This document shows, in pieces, positions 45,139 through 53,859 of a stretch of 64,000 nucleotides of DNA (the first letter of the stretch is position 1; every line of letters starts with the position of its first letter). The stretch spans positions 232,349-296,348 of the forward strand of contig JAGWNF010000001.1 of NCBI GenBank assembly GCA_028871455.1. Direction: 5' to 3'. The translations under genes were made by a program, and so were the position numbers. The notes below the pieces were generated by a model that was given only the letters and a program-made list of their open reading frames with translations, made no database searches and was not told where the DNA came from. Origin of the DNA: Alphaproteobacteria bacterium (GTDB lineage: Bacteria; Pseudomonadota; Alphaproteobacteria; ATCC43930; CGMCC-115725).

Positions 45139-45882
45139 ATGGACTGGACGAATCGGGTCCTACGCCGAGACGACGTGCGGCGGTTCCTCTGCTGGCTGGT
45201 TTCGCTCTATATCCGCCTGGTGCGGCTCACCGGCGCCTGGATAACGGACGGCGGCGCCGTTCCCGCCGAATTCCACGCTGGCAAGCGGCCCTTCATCCTC
45301 GCTTTCTGGCACGGACGGTTGCTGATGATGCCGTGCGCGTGGGAGCGGCGCGTGCCGATCCACATGCTGATCTCGGGCCACCGTGACGGCCGTATCATCG
45401 CCGACGCGGTGCGCCATTTCGGCATCGATTCGATCGCCGGCTCGACGACATCCGGCGGCTCGGGCGCGTTGCGCGCCATGGTCCGTCATCTGAAGGACGG
45501 CGAGTGCGTCGGCATCACGCCGGACGGTCCCGACGGGCCGGCGATGCGCGCTTCGTCAGGCATTGTCGCCGTGGCGCGGCTCGCCGGCGCGCCGGTCGTG
45601 CCGCTTGCCTATGCGACGCGGCGGCGGCGCATCCTCGACACATGGGATCGCTTCCACCTGCCCCTGCCGTGTTCGCGCGGCACGTTCATCTGGGGCGAGC
45701 CGATCGTAATTCCGCCGGAACTCGACGACGCTGGCATCGAGCGCTACCGCGCGCTGATCGAGCAACGGCTGAACGCGATCACGGCGGAGGCCGATCGCCG
45801 CGTTGGCCGTGAGCGCGTCTCGCCCGGCACGCAGTCGCGTCAGGCATTGCGCCGCATGCAGCGGCAGAACGGCCACGGATGA
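45139..45882 (+). CDS. DUF374 lysophospholipid acyltransferase family protein
   Basis: A 247-residue protein 3 nt after the msbA remnant. The acyltransferase motifs are visible: PFILAFWHGRLLMMPCAW (the LPLAT His-x-Gly site), SGHRDGRIIADAVRHFGID, and GECVGITPDGPDGPAM, where the TPDGPDGP loop is the DUF374 signature. ALRAMVRHLKDG and RMQRQNGHG fit as well. It is found beside waaA in many alphaproteobacteria and is presumed to act on lipid A precursors; its exact role is not established. It overlaps waaA by 4 nt. Confidence 0.88.
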   Translation: MDWTNRVLRRDDVRRFLCWLVSLYIRLVRLTGAWITDGGAVPAEFHAGKRPFILAFWHGRLLMMPCAWERRVPIHMLISGHRDGRIIADAVRHFGIDSIAGSTTSGGSGALRAMVRHLKDGECVGITPDGPDGPAMRASSGIVAVARLAGAPVVPLAYATRRRRILDTWDRFHLPLPCSRGTFIWGEPIVIPPELDDAGIERYRALIEQRLNAITAEADRRVGRERVSPGTQSRQALRRMQRQNGHG

Positions 45883-47177
45883 GCCGCCTGCTCTGGCTCT
45901 ATCGCGGCGGCACCACAGCGCTCGGACCGCTGATCGCGCTCTATCTCGCGCGCCGCATGGCGCACGGCAAGGAAGATCCCGAGCGCTTTGCCGAGCGCCA
46001 GGGCGTCGCCTCCCGGCCGCGGCCGGCGGGGCCGTTGGTCTGGGTACACGCCGCCAGCATCGGCGAGGCCGTCTCGATGTTGTCATTGATCGACCGTCTG
46101 CTGGTCGAGCGACCGCTTCTGTCAGTGCTCGTTACCACCGGAACCGTGACCTCGGCACGGCTGCTGGCCAATCGCCTGCCGGGCGATCACGCGTGGCATC
46201 AATACGTGCCGGTAGATCGCTGCACCTATGTCCGGCGCTTTCTCGAGCACTGGCGCCCTGACCTTGCGCTCTGGGTCGAATCCGAGCTGTGGCCGAACCT
46301 GATTGCGGAGAGCAACCGCTATGGCGTGCCGTTGTTACTCCTCAATGGCCGCATGTCGGCGAAGTCGTTGCGCGGCTGGCGGCGCGCTCCCGGCCTGATC
46401 GGACCGCTGCTGGCGAGCTTCGATCTGTGCCTAGCGCAGGACGAGGCCCAGGCGGCGCGCTTCAAACAGCTGGGCGCGGCCGGCGCCGCCTCGGTCGGCA
46501 ATCTCAAGGCTGCGGCTGCGCCGCTGCCGGTCGACCAGAGCGAACTGGCGCGGCTCGCGGCCGCGCTGGCCGGCCGCACCATCTGGCTCGCGGCCTCGAC
46601 GCATCCCGGCGAAGAAGACACCGCCGCGCTGGTTCATCGCCGCCTGCGGCCGCAGCATCCGAATCTGCTGACCGTCATCGCGCCGCGCCATCCGGCGCGC
46701 GGCGGTGAAGTGGCGCAGCAGCTCGAGGCCCTGGGTCTGCGCGTCGCCCGCCGTTCGCGCGACGAGCGGATCGATCGCATGACCGACATCTATCTCGCCG
46801 ATACCCTCGGCGAGCTTGGCCTCTTCTATCGGCTTGCCGGCATCGCCTTCATCGGCGGCTCGCTCGCGCACAAAGGTGGCCACAATCCGATCGAAGCGGC
46901 GTTGCTCGATTGCGCCATCCTGCACGGCCCCGACATGAGCAACACCGCCGGTGCCGCCGAAGCGCTCGCCGCCGCCGGAGCGTCGATCGACGTGCGCGAC
47001 GCCGAAACGCTGGCCGCGGCGGTCGGCCGACTCATCGACGATCCGGTCGAGCGCGCGGCGCGGGCCGCCGCCGCCGCCGGCATCGCCGCAGACAATCGTG
47101 CGGTGCTCGACGCCGTGATGAACCGCATCGCGCCCTGGCTCGACCGGCTTTCGCCCCATGCCGCCCAGCGCGCCTGA
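45879..47177 (+). CDS. waaA: 3-deoxy-D-manno-octulosonic acid transferase
   Basis: A 432-residue GT30 transferase that adds Kdo to lipid IVA. An N-terminal membrane-associated helix is followed by WVHAASIGEAVSMLSL (acceptor-binding, catalytic Glu) and VPVDRCTYVRRFLEHWRPDL. The C-terminal half has IWLAASTHPGEEDTAALVH, HPARGGEVAQQLEALG, FIGGSLAHKGGHNPIEAAL (nucleotide-sugar binding). Length is normal. It overlaps DUF374 by 4 nt and lpxK by 20 nt. Confidence 0.94.
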   Translation: MSRLLWLYRGGTTALGPLIALYLARRMAHGKEDPERFAERQGVASRPRPAGPLVWVHAASIGEAVSMLSLIDRLLVERPLLSVLVTTGTVTSARLLANRLPGDHAWHQYVPVDRCTYVRRFLEHWRPDLALWVESELWPNLIAESNRYGVPLLLLNGRMSAKSLRGWRRAPGLIGPLLASFDLCLAQDEAQAARFKQLGAAGAASVGNLKAAAAPLPVDQSELARLAAALAGRTIWLAASTHPGEEDTAALVHRRLRPQHPNLLTVIAPRHPARGGEVAQQLEALGLRVARRSRDERIDRMTDIYLADTLGELGLFYRLAGIAFIGGSLAHKGGHNPIEAALLDCAILHGPDMSNTAGAAEALAAAGASIDVRDAETLAAAVGRLIDDPVERAARAAAAAGIAADNRAVLDAVMNRIAPWLDRLSPHAAQRA

Positions 47178-48138
47178 GTTCTGGGCGCGGCGCGGTGCCC
47201 TGTCGGCGCTGCTGGCGCCGCTCGGCTGCGCCTACGACGCCGCCGGTGCGCTGCGTCGAGCGATGGCCCGATCCTATCAAGCACCGGTGCCGGTGATCTG
47301 CGTCGGCAACCTGATCGCCGGCGGCGCCGGCAAGACGCCCATCGTCGCCGATCTGGCCCGACGCCTTACGGCGCGCGGCAACGCCGTTCATATCCTGAGC
47401 CGCGGCTATGGCGGCAGTGTCGCCGGTCCGGTGCGGGTCGATCCGAAGCGCCACGACGCCGCGGCGGTAGGCGACGAGCCGTTGATGCTGGCGCGGCAGG
47501 CGCCGGTCTGGGTCGCACGCGACCGTGCCGCGGGTGCGCGGGCCGCGGTCGCAGCCGGTGCCCGGACGATCCTAATGGATGACGGCCTTCAGAATCCGAG
47601 CTTGGCAAAGGACCTTTCGTTGGTCGTGCTCGATGGCGGCTACGGTTTCGGCAACGGCCGCGTGATGCCGGCGGGTCCGCTTCGTGAGAGCATCGCGCGC
47701 GGTTTGGCGCGGGCCGATGCCGTCGTCATGCTTGGCACCGACGAGACCGGCGCAACGGCGCGGCTCGGCGCCGTTCCGGTTTTGCACGCGGAGCCGCGTC
47801 CTTCGACGACAAACCTCGCCGGCCGCGCGCTCGTCGCCTTCGCCGGCATCGGTCGACCCCGGAAGTTCTTCGATCACTTTCCCAACGCGGGCGCGCGGCT
47901 GATTGCGGCGCGCGGCTTTCCCGACCACCATCCATATACCGAGCACGAACTCGAGGTGCTCGCGGCCGAAGCCCAACGAGCTGGCGCCGATCTGATCACG
48001 ACGGAAAAGGATTGGGTGCGGCTATCGGCGACCTGGCAGGCCCGCATCGCCTACCTGCCGCTGACCATCGAATGGCGCAACGAGCGTGCGCTCGACGCGC
48101 TGCTCGACGGTGCGTTGCAACAGGCGGCGCATGGCTGA
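47158..48138 (+). CDS. lpxK: Tetraacyldisaccharide 4'-kinase
   Basis: A 326-residue membrane-associated kinase that phosphorylates the lipid A disaccharide at 4'. The P-loop is VGNLIAGGAGKTPIVADLAR, and the conserved ILMDDGLQNPSLAKDLSLVV, GRVMPAGPLRE and FAGIGRPRKFFDHF follow. An N-terminal hydrophobic helix anchors it. It overlaps waaA by 20 nt and the downstream acyltransferase by 8 nt, so lipid A genes are fully coupled. Confidence 0.94.
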   Translation: MPPSAPEFWARRGALSALLAPLGCAYDAAGALRRAMARSYQAPVPVICVGNLIAGGAGKTPIVADLARRLTARGNAVHILSRGYGGSVAGPVRVDPKRHDAAAVGDEPLMLARQAPVWVARDRAAGARAAVAAGARTILMDDGLQNPSLAKDLSLVVLDGGYGFGNGRVMPAGPLRESIARGLARADAVVMLGTDETGATARLGAVPVLHAEPRPSTTNLAGRALVAFAGIGRPRKFFDHFPNAGARLIAARGFPDHHPYTEHELEVLAAEAQRAGADLITTEKDWVRLSATWQARIAYLPLTIEWRNERALDALLDGALQQAAHG

Positions 48139-49021
48139 ACGCGGCGGCGCCATACGCGTACGTGACTGGACCGAAGGCCTGTTCGCGCGCGTCGCCTTTG
48201 CGTTCTTCCACCTGTTACCGCTCGATGCAGCGTCGGCGGTCGGTGGTTGGCTCGCACGCGGCATCGGTCCCCGGCTCGGCATCAGCAACCGCGCCCGCGT
48301 CAATCTGCGGCGCGCCCTCCCCGAACTTACCGACGCGGACATCGACCATATCGTCCGAGGCATGTGGGACAATCTCGGCCGGGTCGTCGCCGAATATCCG
48401 CACCTCGGCGAGTTCAGGCTCTACGAACCGGACGGGCGCGTGACCGTCGAGGGCTTCCGCGAAATCGTCGACGTGCGCAGACCGGAGACGCGTTTCATCT
48501 TCTTCTCGGCGCATTTCGGCAACTGGGAGATCGCAACGCTGGCGGCGACTCAGGCCGGCCTCGACGTTATCGAGATCTACCGCGCTGCCAACAATCCGTT
48601 CGTCGACGAGCTGATCAACGAGGCGCGTAGCATCGTCGGCAGCGAGCTGGTGCCGAAGGGAGGCGTCGCGGCGCGCCGCGCGATCGGCGCGCTCGGCGAA
48701 GGCAAGCACATCTGCATGCTCGTCGACCAGAAGATGAACGACGGCATTCCGGTGCCGTTCTTTGGCCGCGACGCGATGACGGCGCCGGCGCTGGCGCGCC
48801 TCGCGCTACGCTACGACTGCGTGGTGCTGCCCTGCTGCGTCGAGCGCATCCGCGGCGCACATTTCCGCTTCGTTGCCGAGCCGCCGATCCCGCTGCCCCG
48901 GAGCGGTGACGTTCAAGCCGACGTCAAACGACTGATGACCGCGATCAACGCGGCGGTGGAAGGATGGGTACGGCGGCGGCCGGAGCAGTGGTTCTGGCTG
49001 CACCGGCGGTGGCCGGATTAG
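48131..49021 (+). CDS. Lipid A biosynthesis acyltransferase, LpxL/HtrB-like
   Basis: A 296-residue late acyltransferase starting at ATG 48131 in an 8-nt overlap with lpxK. The catalytic motif is SAHFGNWEIATLAATQAGLD (HxxxxE). LVDQKMNDGIPVPFFGRDA and QWFWLHRRWPD are family features. It adds a secondary acyl chain (laurate or similar) to Kdo2-lipid A. Its last 77 nt also encode, on the other strand, the C-terminus of the M23 peptidase. Which LpxL/M subgroup it is cannot be decided. Confidence 0.9.
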   Translation: MAERGGAIRVRDWTEGLFARVAFAFFHLLPLDAASAVGGWLARGIGPRLGISNRARVNLRRALPELTDADIDHIVRGMWDNLGRVVAEYPHLGEFRLYEPDGRVTVEGFREIVDVRRPETRFIFFSAHFGNWEIATLAATQAGLDVIEIYRAANNPFVDELINEARSIVGSELVPKGGVAARRAIGALGEGKHICMLVDQKMNDGIPVPFFGRDAMTAPALARLALRYDCVVLPCCVERIRGAHFRFVAEPPIPLPRSGDVQADVKRLMTAINAAVEGWVRRRPEQWFWLHRRWPD

Positions 49022-49841
49022 CGGCATTCGGCTGCGGCATCGGCCCGACCGCCAGCGCCGGATCGAGCCGGACGCCATTCCACACCAGCCCCCAATGCAG
49101 GTTCGGCCCGGTGGCGCGGCCAGTCTCGCCCACTTCGCCGATGATCTCGCCGCGCGTCACCCGGTCGCCAACATGCACGGCGATATTCTGGAGGTGGATA
49201 TAGAGCGTCGACAGGCCGTAGCCGTGGTCGATGATGACCGTGCCGCCGGTGAAGAACAGGCTTTGTTCGGCAAGACTCACGATGCCTGCATCCGCCGCCT
49301 TAATCGGCGTGCCCGCCGGCGCACTGATGTCGACGCCGAGATGCGGCTGGCGCCTCTGGCCGTTGAGGAAAGTCCCAACGCCGTAGACGCCGGTGATGGT
49401 TCCGGTCACCGGCCACTCGAGCGGTGTCTCGAAGGCGACGCTGTCGCTCTGCTGTGCGAAAGCGACGTCGATCTCAGCTGCCTCACGCTTGATTCGCGCC
49501 ATCACCTCGGGCGGAGGCGTGACCTCGGCAGGTGGCAGGTTCTCGATGCGACGCACGCCGTAATGCCGCACCACGACATCAAGGACCCGATGGAGGCGCT
49601 TGCCGTCGCGGAAGATGACGTCGAGGCTCGCACGCGCCGGCGCGTCACGGCCGAAGCCGAAGATGAAATGGCCGTCGGGCGCGACGCGCACCGTCTTGCC
49701 GTCGAGCGCAATGTGTGCACCGGGTCCGGCGAAGCCACGAATCAGTGCACCCTCGGTCAGGGTGCCATCGAGCTTAAGAGCATCGGCCCAAGCCACCGTC
49801 GCGATGACGCAGAGTGCCGCGGCGATGGCGAGGCGCCTCAC
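48945..49841 (-). CDS. M23 family (LytM-type) peptidase
   Basis: A 298-residue exported protein with a signal peptide (residues 1-21, MRRLAIAAALCVIATVAWADA). After a beta-rich N-terminal domain and a possible helical linker comes the LytM domain: FLNGQRRQPHLGVDISAPAG contains H-x3-D, two of the zinc ligands; FTGGTVIIDHGYGLSTLYIH follows. The usual HLH motif is TGPNLHWGLVWNG, so the first His is Asn while the zinc-ligand His is kept. Activity may be reduced, or it may be a known subtype. Its 3' end overlaps lpxL by 77 nt, and its start overlaps the xseA stop (ATGA). Confidence 0.88.
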   Translation of the reverse strand: MRRLAIAAALCVIATVAWADALKLDGTLTEGALIRGFAGPGAHIALDGKTVRVAPDGHFIFGFGRDAPARASLDVIFRDGKRLHRVLDVVVRHYGVRRIENLPPAEVTPPPEVMARIKREAAEIDVAFAQQSDSVAFETPLEWPVTGTITGVYGVGTFLNGQRRQPHLGVDISAPAGTPIKAADAGIVSLAEQSLFFTGGTVIIDHGYGLSTLYIHLQNIAVHVGDRVTRGEIIGEVGETGRATGPNLHWGLVWNGVRLDPALAVGPMPQPNAANPATAGAARTTAPAAAVPILPPPR

Positions 49842-51286
49842 AACAATTCGCCTTGTTCGCGCTTGGGTGCCGGCACCTTCCCGGCTTTCCCAGTGTCGCG
49901 GCCGACTGCGCGCGCCGCGACCTTGCCATCATGAAATTCAAGTACCAAGTCGGCTCCCGGCACGACCGCTCGGGCAGAGGTCAGCACGGCACCCTTGGCA
50001 TCGCGCACCAGCACATAGCCGCGTTTAAGAACGTTCTCCTGGGTTTGGCGCCAGCTGGCGAGGCGGCCGGCGCAGCCGGCTAGCGCCATCTCGCGCTGCT
50101 GCAGAAGGCGCGCCGTCGCAGGCGCCAGTCGCTCGCCGATCGCACCGACGGTGTCGCGCAGGCGGCCGATCTCGCGCTCAATCATGTCGCGCCGGAGCAT
50201 GCGGCCCAGCGACTGCAGGCTCTGGCGCCGCAGACGGAACAGCGCCGTGACGCCGAGGCGCAGTCGCTCGGCGCGGTCATCGAGTCGCTGTAGCGCGTTC
50301 TCGAGCAGGCTTCGCGGGTCGGGCAGTCCTCGCGCCAGGCCTTCGACGCGTAGGAATTTGTCATCCATGAACCGCCTCAGCGCCTGTGCCAAGCGGTGCG
50401 AATAGGCGGCGAGATCGGTGGCAAGATCGAGGCGCACCGGTACCGCGATCTCGGCCGCGGCGGTCGGCGTCGGGGCGCGGCGGTCGGCGGCGTAATCGAT
50501 CAGCGTCGTATCGGTCTCGTGGCCGACCGCCGAGATCAGCGGAATGGTACAGGCAGCGACGGCGCGGACGACGACCTCCTCGTTGAAAGCCATCAGGTCC
50601 TCGAGGCTGCCACCGCCGCGCGCCACGATCAGCAGATCCGGCCGCGGCACCGCGCCGCCGCCGTCGAGTGCGTCAAAGCCGGCGATCGCGGTGGCGATCG
50701 CCTCGGCTGCACCCTCACCCTGCACCGGCACCGGCCAGACCAGCACACGGCGCGGGAAGCGATCGGCCAAGCGATGCAGGATATCGCGGATCACCGCTCC
50801 GGTCGGCGAGGTGACGACACCGATGACCTCGGGCAGGAATGGCAGCTTCCGCTTCCGCGCCTCGTCAAAGAGACCGGCAGCCGCCAGCTTCTGCTTGCGC
50901 TCTTCCAGCAGCTTCAGCAGGGCACCGATGCCCGCGAGCTCGACCGCTTCGATCACGAGTTGGTACTTCGACCGACCGGGATAGGTGGTCATGCGGCCGG
51001 TGCAGACGACGTCCATGCCGTCCTCGGGCTTTAACGCGAGGCGGCCGAATGTCGTGCGCCAGATCACGCCGTCGAGGCACGACTCGGCGTCCTTCAGCGT
51101 CAAGTAACAATGGCCCGACGTGACCCGCTTGTAGCCGGAAATCTCGCCGCGCACCCGAACGTGCCCGAAATCGGTTTCGAGCGACCGCTTAACCGCTTGA
51201 GATAGCTCGGAAACCGTGTATTCGGGCAGGTTGGGACGGAGGCTCCCGGCGCCCACATCCATGGTCGGCGAGTGGCTTTCCGTCAT
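49838..51286 (-). CDS. xseA: Exodeoxyribonuclease VII large subunit
   Basis: A 482-residue protein. The N-terminal OB-fold domain has EYTVSELSQAVKRSLETDF and VRVRGEISGYKRVTSGHCYL; the catalytic region has VVTSPTGAVIRDILHRLADR, LIVARGGGSLEDLMAFNEE and SAVGHETDTTLIDYAADRRA, all XseA signatures. The C-terminal half is a long coiled coil. The enzyme degrades single-stranded DNA. No xseB is seen in the window. It is co-transcribed with the M23 gene. Confidence 0.95.
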   Translation of the reverse strand: MTESHSPTMDVGAGSLRPNLPEYTVSELSQAVKRSLETDFGHVRVRGEISGYKRVTSGHCYLTLKDAESCLDGVIWRTTFGRLALKPEDGMDVVCTGRMTTYPGRSKYQLVIEAVELAGIGALLKLLEERKQKLAAAGLFDEARKRKLPFLPEVIGVVTSPTGAVIRDILHRLADRFPRRVLVWPVPVQGEGAAEAIATAIAGFDALDGGGAVPRPDLLIVARGGGSLEDLMAFNEEVVVRAVAACTIPLISAVGHETDTTLIDYAADRRAPTPTAAAEIAVPVRLDLATDLAAYSHRLAQALRRFMDDKFLRVEGLARGLPDPRSLLENALQRLDDRAERLRLGVTALFRLRRQSLQSLGRMLRRDMIEREIGRLRDTVGAIGERLAPATARLLQQREMALAGCAGRLASWRQTQENVLKRGYVLVRDAKGAVLTSARAVVPGADLVLEFHDGKVAARAVGRDTGKAGKVPAPKREQGELL

Positions 51287-51293
51287 CGCACGC

Positions 51294-51321
51294 TATGATA
51301 CAAGAGCGCCCCCGTCGGGGG
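51294..51321 (+). promoter_or_regulatory. Possible purD promoter -10 box and 5'-leader hairpin
   Basis: TATGAT (51294-51299) resembles a -10 box, but no good -35 lies 16-18 bp upstream. A perfect short hairpin follows at 51309-51321 (CCCCC-GTC-GGGGG), which would lie in the leader of purD. No purine riboswitch core was seen. Confidence 0.35.
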
Positions 51322-51345
51322 AAACGAGCCGGAAGAGGCCAGCGT

Positions 51346-51351
51346 GAGGAG
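51346..51351 (+). promoter_or_regulatory. Ribosome binding site fixing the TTG start of purD
   Basis: GAGGAG six bases before TTG 51358. The next conserved residues, RVLVIGSGGREH, are the PurD N-terminus. A longer product from ATG 51295 would add a nonconserved basic leader. Confidence 0.6.
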
Positions 51352-51357
51352 AGCCGC

Positions 51358-52671
51358 TTGCGAGTGCTGGTGATCGGATCGGGCGGACGCGAGCACGCTT
51401 TGTGCTGGGCGATCTCGTCGTCACCGCTGTGCGACACGCTGTTCTGCGCGCCGGGCAATCCCGGCATCGCCGACGAAGCGGCGTGCGTGCCGGTCGCTCC
51501 CAACGACATCGACGGCATCGTCAAGCTGTGCAAGCAGGAAAAGATCGACTTCGTCGTCGTCGGCCCCGAGGGACCGTTGGTCGCCGGCGCGGTCGACACC
51601 CTCGAAGCCAATGGTATCGCCGCCTTCGGTCCGAGCGCGGCGGCGGCGGCGCTCGAAGGTTCCAAGGCGTTCGCCAAGGATCTCTGCGCCAAGTACAACA
51701 TCCCCACGGCGGCCTATCGGCGCTTCACCGATCCGGCCGCGGCCAAGGACTACATCAGGAAACACAAGGCGCCGATCGTGGTGAAGGCCGACGGCCTCGC
51801 CGCTGGCAAGGGCGTGACCGTGGCGACGACGACGCGCCAGGCGCTCGCCGCCGTTGACGCCGCGATGGTGGCGAAGAAGTTCGGCGACGCCGGCGCCGAA
51901 ATCGTTGTCGAAGATTTTCTCGAGGGCGAGGAAGTCAGCTTCTTTGCGCTGGTCGATGGCAAGCGCGCGCTCGGCCTCGCCTCGGCGCAGGACCACAAGC
52001 GCATCGGCGACGGCGACACCGGACCCAACACCGGCGGTATGGGTGCCTATTCACCGGCGCCGGTGCTGACGGCCGAACTCGAAGTACAGGTGATGGAGAA
52101 GATCGTTCTGCCGACCGTGCACGCCATGCGCGACGAAGGGCGGCCGTACAAGGGTGTGCTCTACGTCGGCCTGATCCTGACCAAGGATGGTCCGCAGGTC
52201 ATCGAATACAACTGCCGCTTCGGCGATCCCGAGTGCCAAGTGCTCCTGACCAGGCTCAAGAGCGACTTGCTGCCGGCGTTGATCGCCGCGCATGACGGCG
52301 AGCTCGAAGATTTCGACCTGCGCTGGCGCGACGAGGTGGCGCTTTGCGTCGTGCTCGCGGCCAAGGGCTATCCCGGCACGCCGGTGAAAGGCAGCGAAAT
52401 CCGTGGCCTCGATGTCGCCGCGGGCGCCGACACCTCGGTCCGTATCTTCCATGCCGGCACCAAGCGCGTCGGCGACAAACTCTTAGCCGATGGCGGTCGC
52501 GTCCTCAACGTCGTCGCCCGTGGCCGCTCGGTGCGCGAGGCGCAGAAGCGTGCCTACGCCGTGGTCGACAAAATCGACTGGCCGCAGGGTTTCTGCCGAC
52601 GCGACATCGGCTGGCGCGCCATCGGCCGCCGCCGCGCATCAGCGCCGGTCAGCGAAAAAGCGCCGCAGTAA
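51358..52671 (+). CDS. purD: Phosphoribosylamine--glycine ligase (GAR synthetase)
   Basis: A 437-residue ATP-grasp enzyme of purine synthesis. RVLVIGSGGREHALCW is the family N-terminus; IVVKADGLAAGKGVTVA and FLEGEEVSFFALVDG are ATP-grasp motifs; DHKRIGDGDTGPNTGGMG is the P-loop-like PurD signature, and EYNCRFGDPECQVLLTRL the metal site. Length is normal. Its 3' end overlaps the tadA 3' end by 33 nt. Confidence 0.95.
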   Translation: MRVLVIGSGGREHALCWAISSSPLCDTLFCAPGNPGIADEAACVPVAPNDIDGIVKLCKQEKIDFVVVGPEGPLVAGAVDTLEANGIAAFGPSAAAAALEGSKAFAKDLCAKYNIPTAAYRRFTDPAAAKDYIRKHKAPIVVKADGLAAGKGVTVATTTRQALAAVDAAMVAKKFGDAGAEIVVEDFLEGEEVSFFALVDGKRALGLASAQDHKRIGDGDTGPNTGGMGAYSPAPVLTAELEVQVMEKIVLPTVHAMRDEGRPYKGVLYVGLILTKDGPQVIEYNCRFGDPECQVLLTRLKSDLLPALIAAHDGELEDFDLRWRDEVALCVVLAAKGYPGTPVKGSEIRGLDVAAGADTSVRIFHAGTKRVGDKLLADGGRVLNVVARGRSVREAQKRAYAVVDKIDWPQGFCRRDIGWRAIGRRRASAPVSEKAPQ

Positions 52672-53091
52672 CTCGCCGGCGCGCGTTGCGTCGATACTGC
52701 CATAGACCTCCGGTCGGTGATGGCAGGTCGGCTGTTGAAAATAACGTGGACCGTGCTCGACCGCGCCGCCCTTCGGATCGTTCGCGCCGAAATAGAGCCG
52801 CCGGATGCGCGCCAGCGCGATGGCGCCGGCGCACATGGCGCAGGGCTCGAGCGTGACGTAGAGATCGCAATCGTCGAGGATCGGTCGGCCGCGTCGACGC
52901 GCGCCTTCGCGCAGCGCCAACAGTTCGGCATGCGCGGTCGGATCGGCAAGCTCCTCGACGCGATTCGCGGCCTGCGCCAGCACCGCGCCCGACGCATCGA
53001 CCAGCACCGCGCCGACCGGCACTTCGCCGGCGGCGGCGGCCTGCTCGGCCAGCCGCAACGCCAACGCCATCGGCTTTACCGGTTGTTCCAT
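52639..53091 (-). CDS. tadA: tRNA-specific adenosine deaminase
   Basis: The ATG at 53091 (MEQPVKPMALAL) gives 150 residues. The zinc site is present as HAELLALREGARRRG (His and catalytic Glu) and LEPCAMCAGAIALARI (PCxxC), with VYGSIDATRAGELLRRFF at the C-terminus. The enzyme makes inosine at the wobble position of tRNA-Arg(ACG). The frame is open upstream to 53145, which would overlap the divergent amidotransferase gene start. Confidence 0.93.
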   Translation of the reverse strand: MEQPVKPMALALRLAEQAAAAGEVPVGAVLVDASGAVLAQAANRVEELADPTAHAELLALREGARRRGRPILDDCDLYVTLEPCAMCAGAIALARIRRLYFGANDPKGGAVEHGPRYFQQPTCHHRPEVYGSIDATRAGELLRRFFADRR

Positions 53092-53138
53092 GCGGCTTCC
53101 TTGCCGCTCGCGCGGCGCGGTCATAGATTGGCGCCAGC

Positions 53139-53855
53139 ATGGCACAACCGGTCATCGGCCTCACCCTCGATCACGAGCCGCCGGGCGGCTATTCCAAGAC
53201 TCATCCGTGGTACGCGCTGCGCGAGAATTATTGCGAGGCGGTGGCCGAGGCGGGTGGCCTGTCGGTGCTGCTGCCGCACGAGCCCGAGCGCGCCGGTGAT
53301 TACCTCGCGCTGCTCGACGGCCTGATCGTCACCGGCGGCGCCTTCGACGTCGATCCGGCGCTGTTCGGCGCCAAGGCAAAACATGCGACCATCGCGCTCA
53401 AGGAGCGCCGTACGGCGTTCGAGCTGGCGATCTGCCAGGCGGCACTGGCGAAGAACCTGCCGGTGCTTGGGATTTGCGGTGGCCAGCAGCTGTTGAACGT
53501 CGCGCTCGGCGGTACGCTGATCCAGCACATTCCCGACGAGATCAAGAACGCGCTGGCGCACGAGCAGCACAATCCGCGCACCGAACCCGGCCATACGGTG
53601 GCAATCGCGCCCAACACGCTGCTACATCGGGTAACGCAAATGGCCGAGATGCCGGTCAACAGCGCGCACCACCAGGCGGTGAAGGACGCGGCGCCAGGAC
53701 TCGTCGTCGACGCGGTCGCGCCCGACGGTGTCATCGAAGGCATCGAGGATCCGAAACGGCGCTTCGTCCTCGGCGTGCAGTGGCATCCCGAATATCGCCT
53801 GAGCGAGGGCGACCGGCGTATCTTCGCCGCTTTCATCACGGCCGCGCGCGGCTGA
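53139..53855 (+). CDS. Gamma-glutamyl-gamma-aminobutyrate hydrolase-like class I glutamine amidotransferase (peptidase C26)
   Basis: A 238-residue class I glutamine amidotransferase-fold hydrolase. The nucleophile is Cys in LPVLGICGGQQLLNVALGG, and His-Glu are in VQWHPEYRLSEGDRR. GLTLDHEPPGGYSKTHPW and DGLIVTGGAFDVDPALFG match the PuuD group, which hydrolyses gamma-glutamyl-GABA in putrescine breakdown. Without other Puu genes here the substrate is uncertain. It lies 4 nt before rsmD. Confidence 0.88.
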   Translation: MAQPVIGLTLDHEPPGGYSKTHPWYALRENYCEAVAEAGGLSVLLPHEPERAGDYLALLDGLIVTGGAFDVDPALFGAKAKHATIALKERRTAFELAICQAALAKNLPVLGICGGQQLLNVALGGTLIQHIPDEIKNALAHEQHNPRTEPGHTVAIAPNTLLHRVTQMAEMPVNSAHHQAVKDAAPGLVVDAVAPDGVIEGIEDPKRRFVLGVQWHPEYRLSEGDRRIFAAFITAARG

Positions 53856-53859
53856 GCAC

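Noticed and set aside
51309-51321. CCCCC-GTC-GGGGG hairpin as a terminator
   Set aside because: No T tract follows on either strand and it lies in the leader of purD, not after a gene. Kept only as a leader hairpin.
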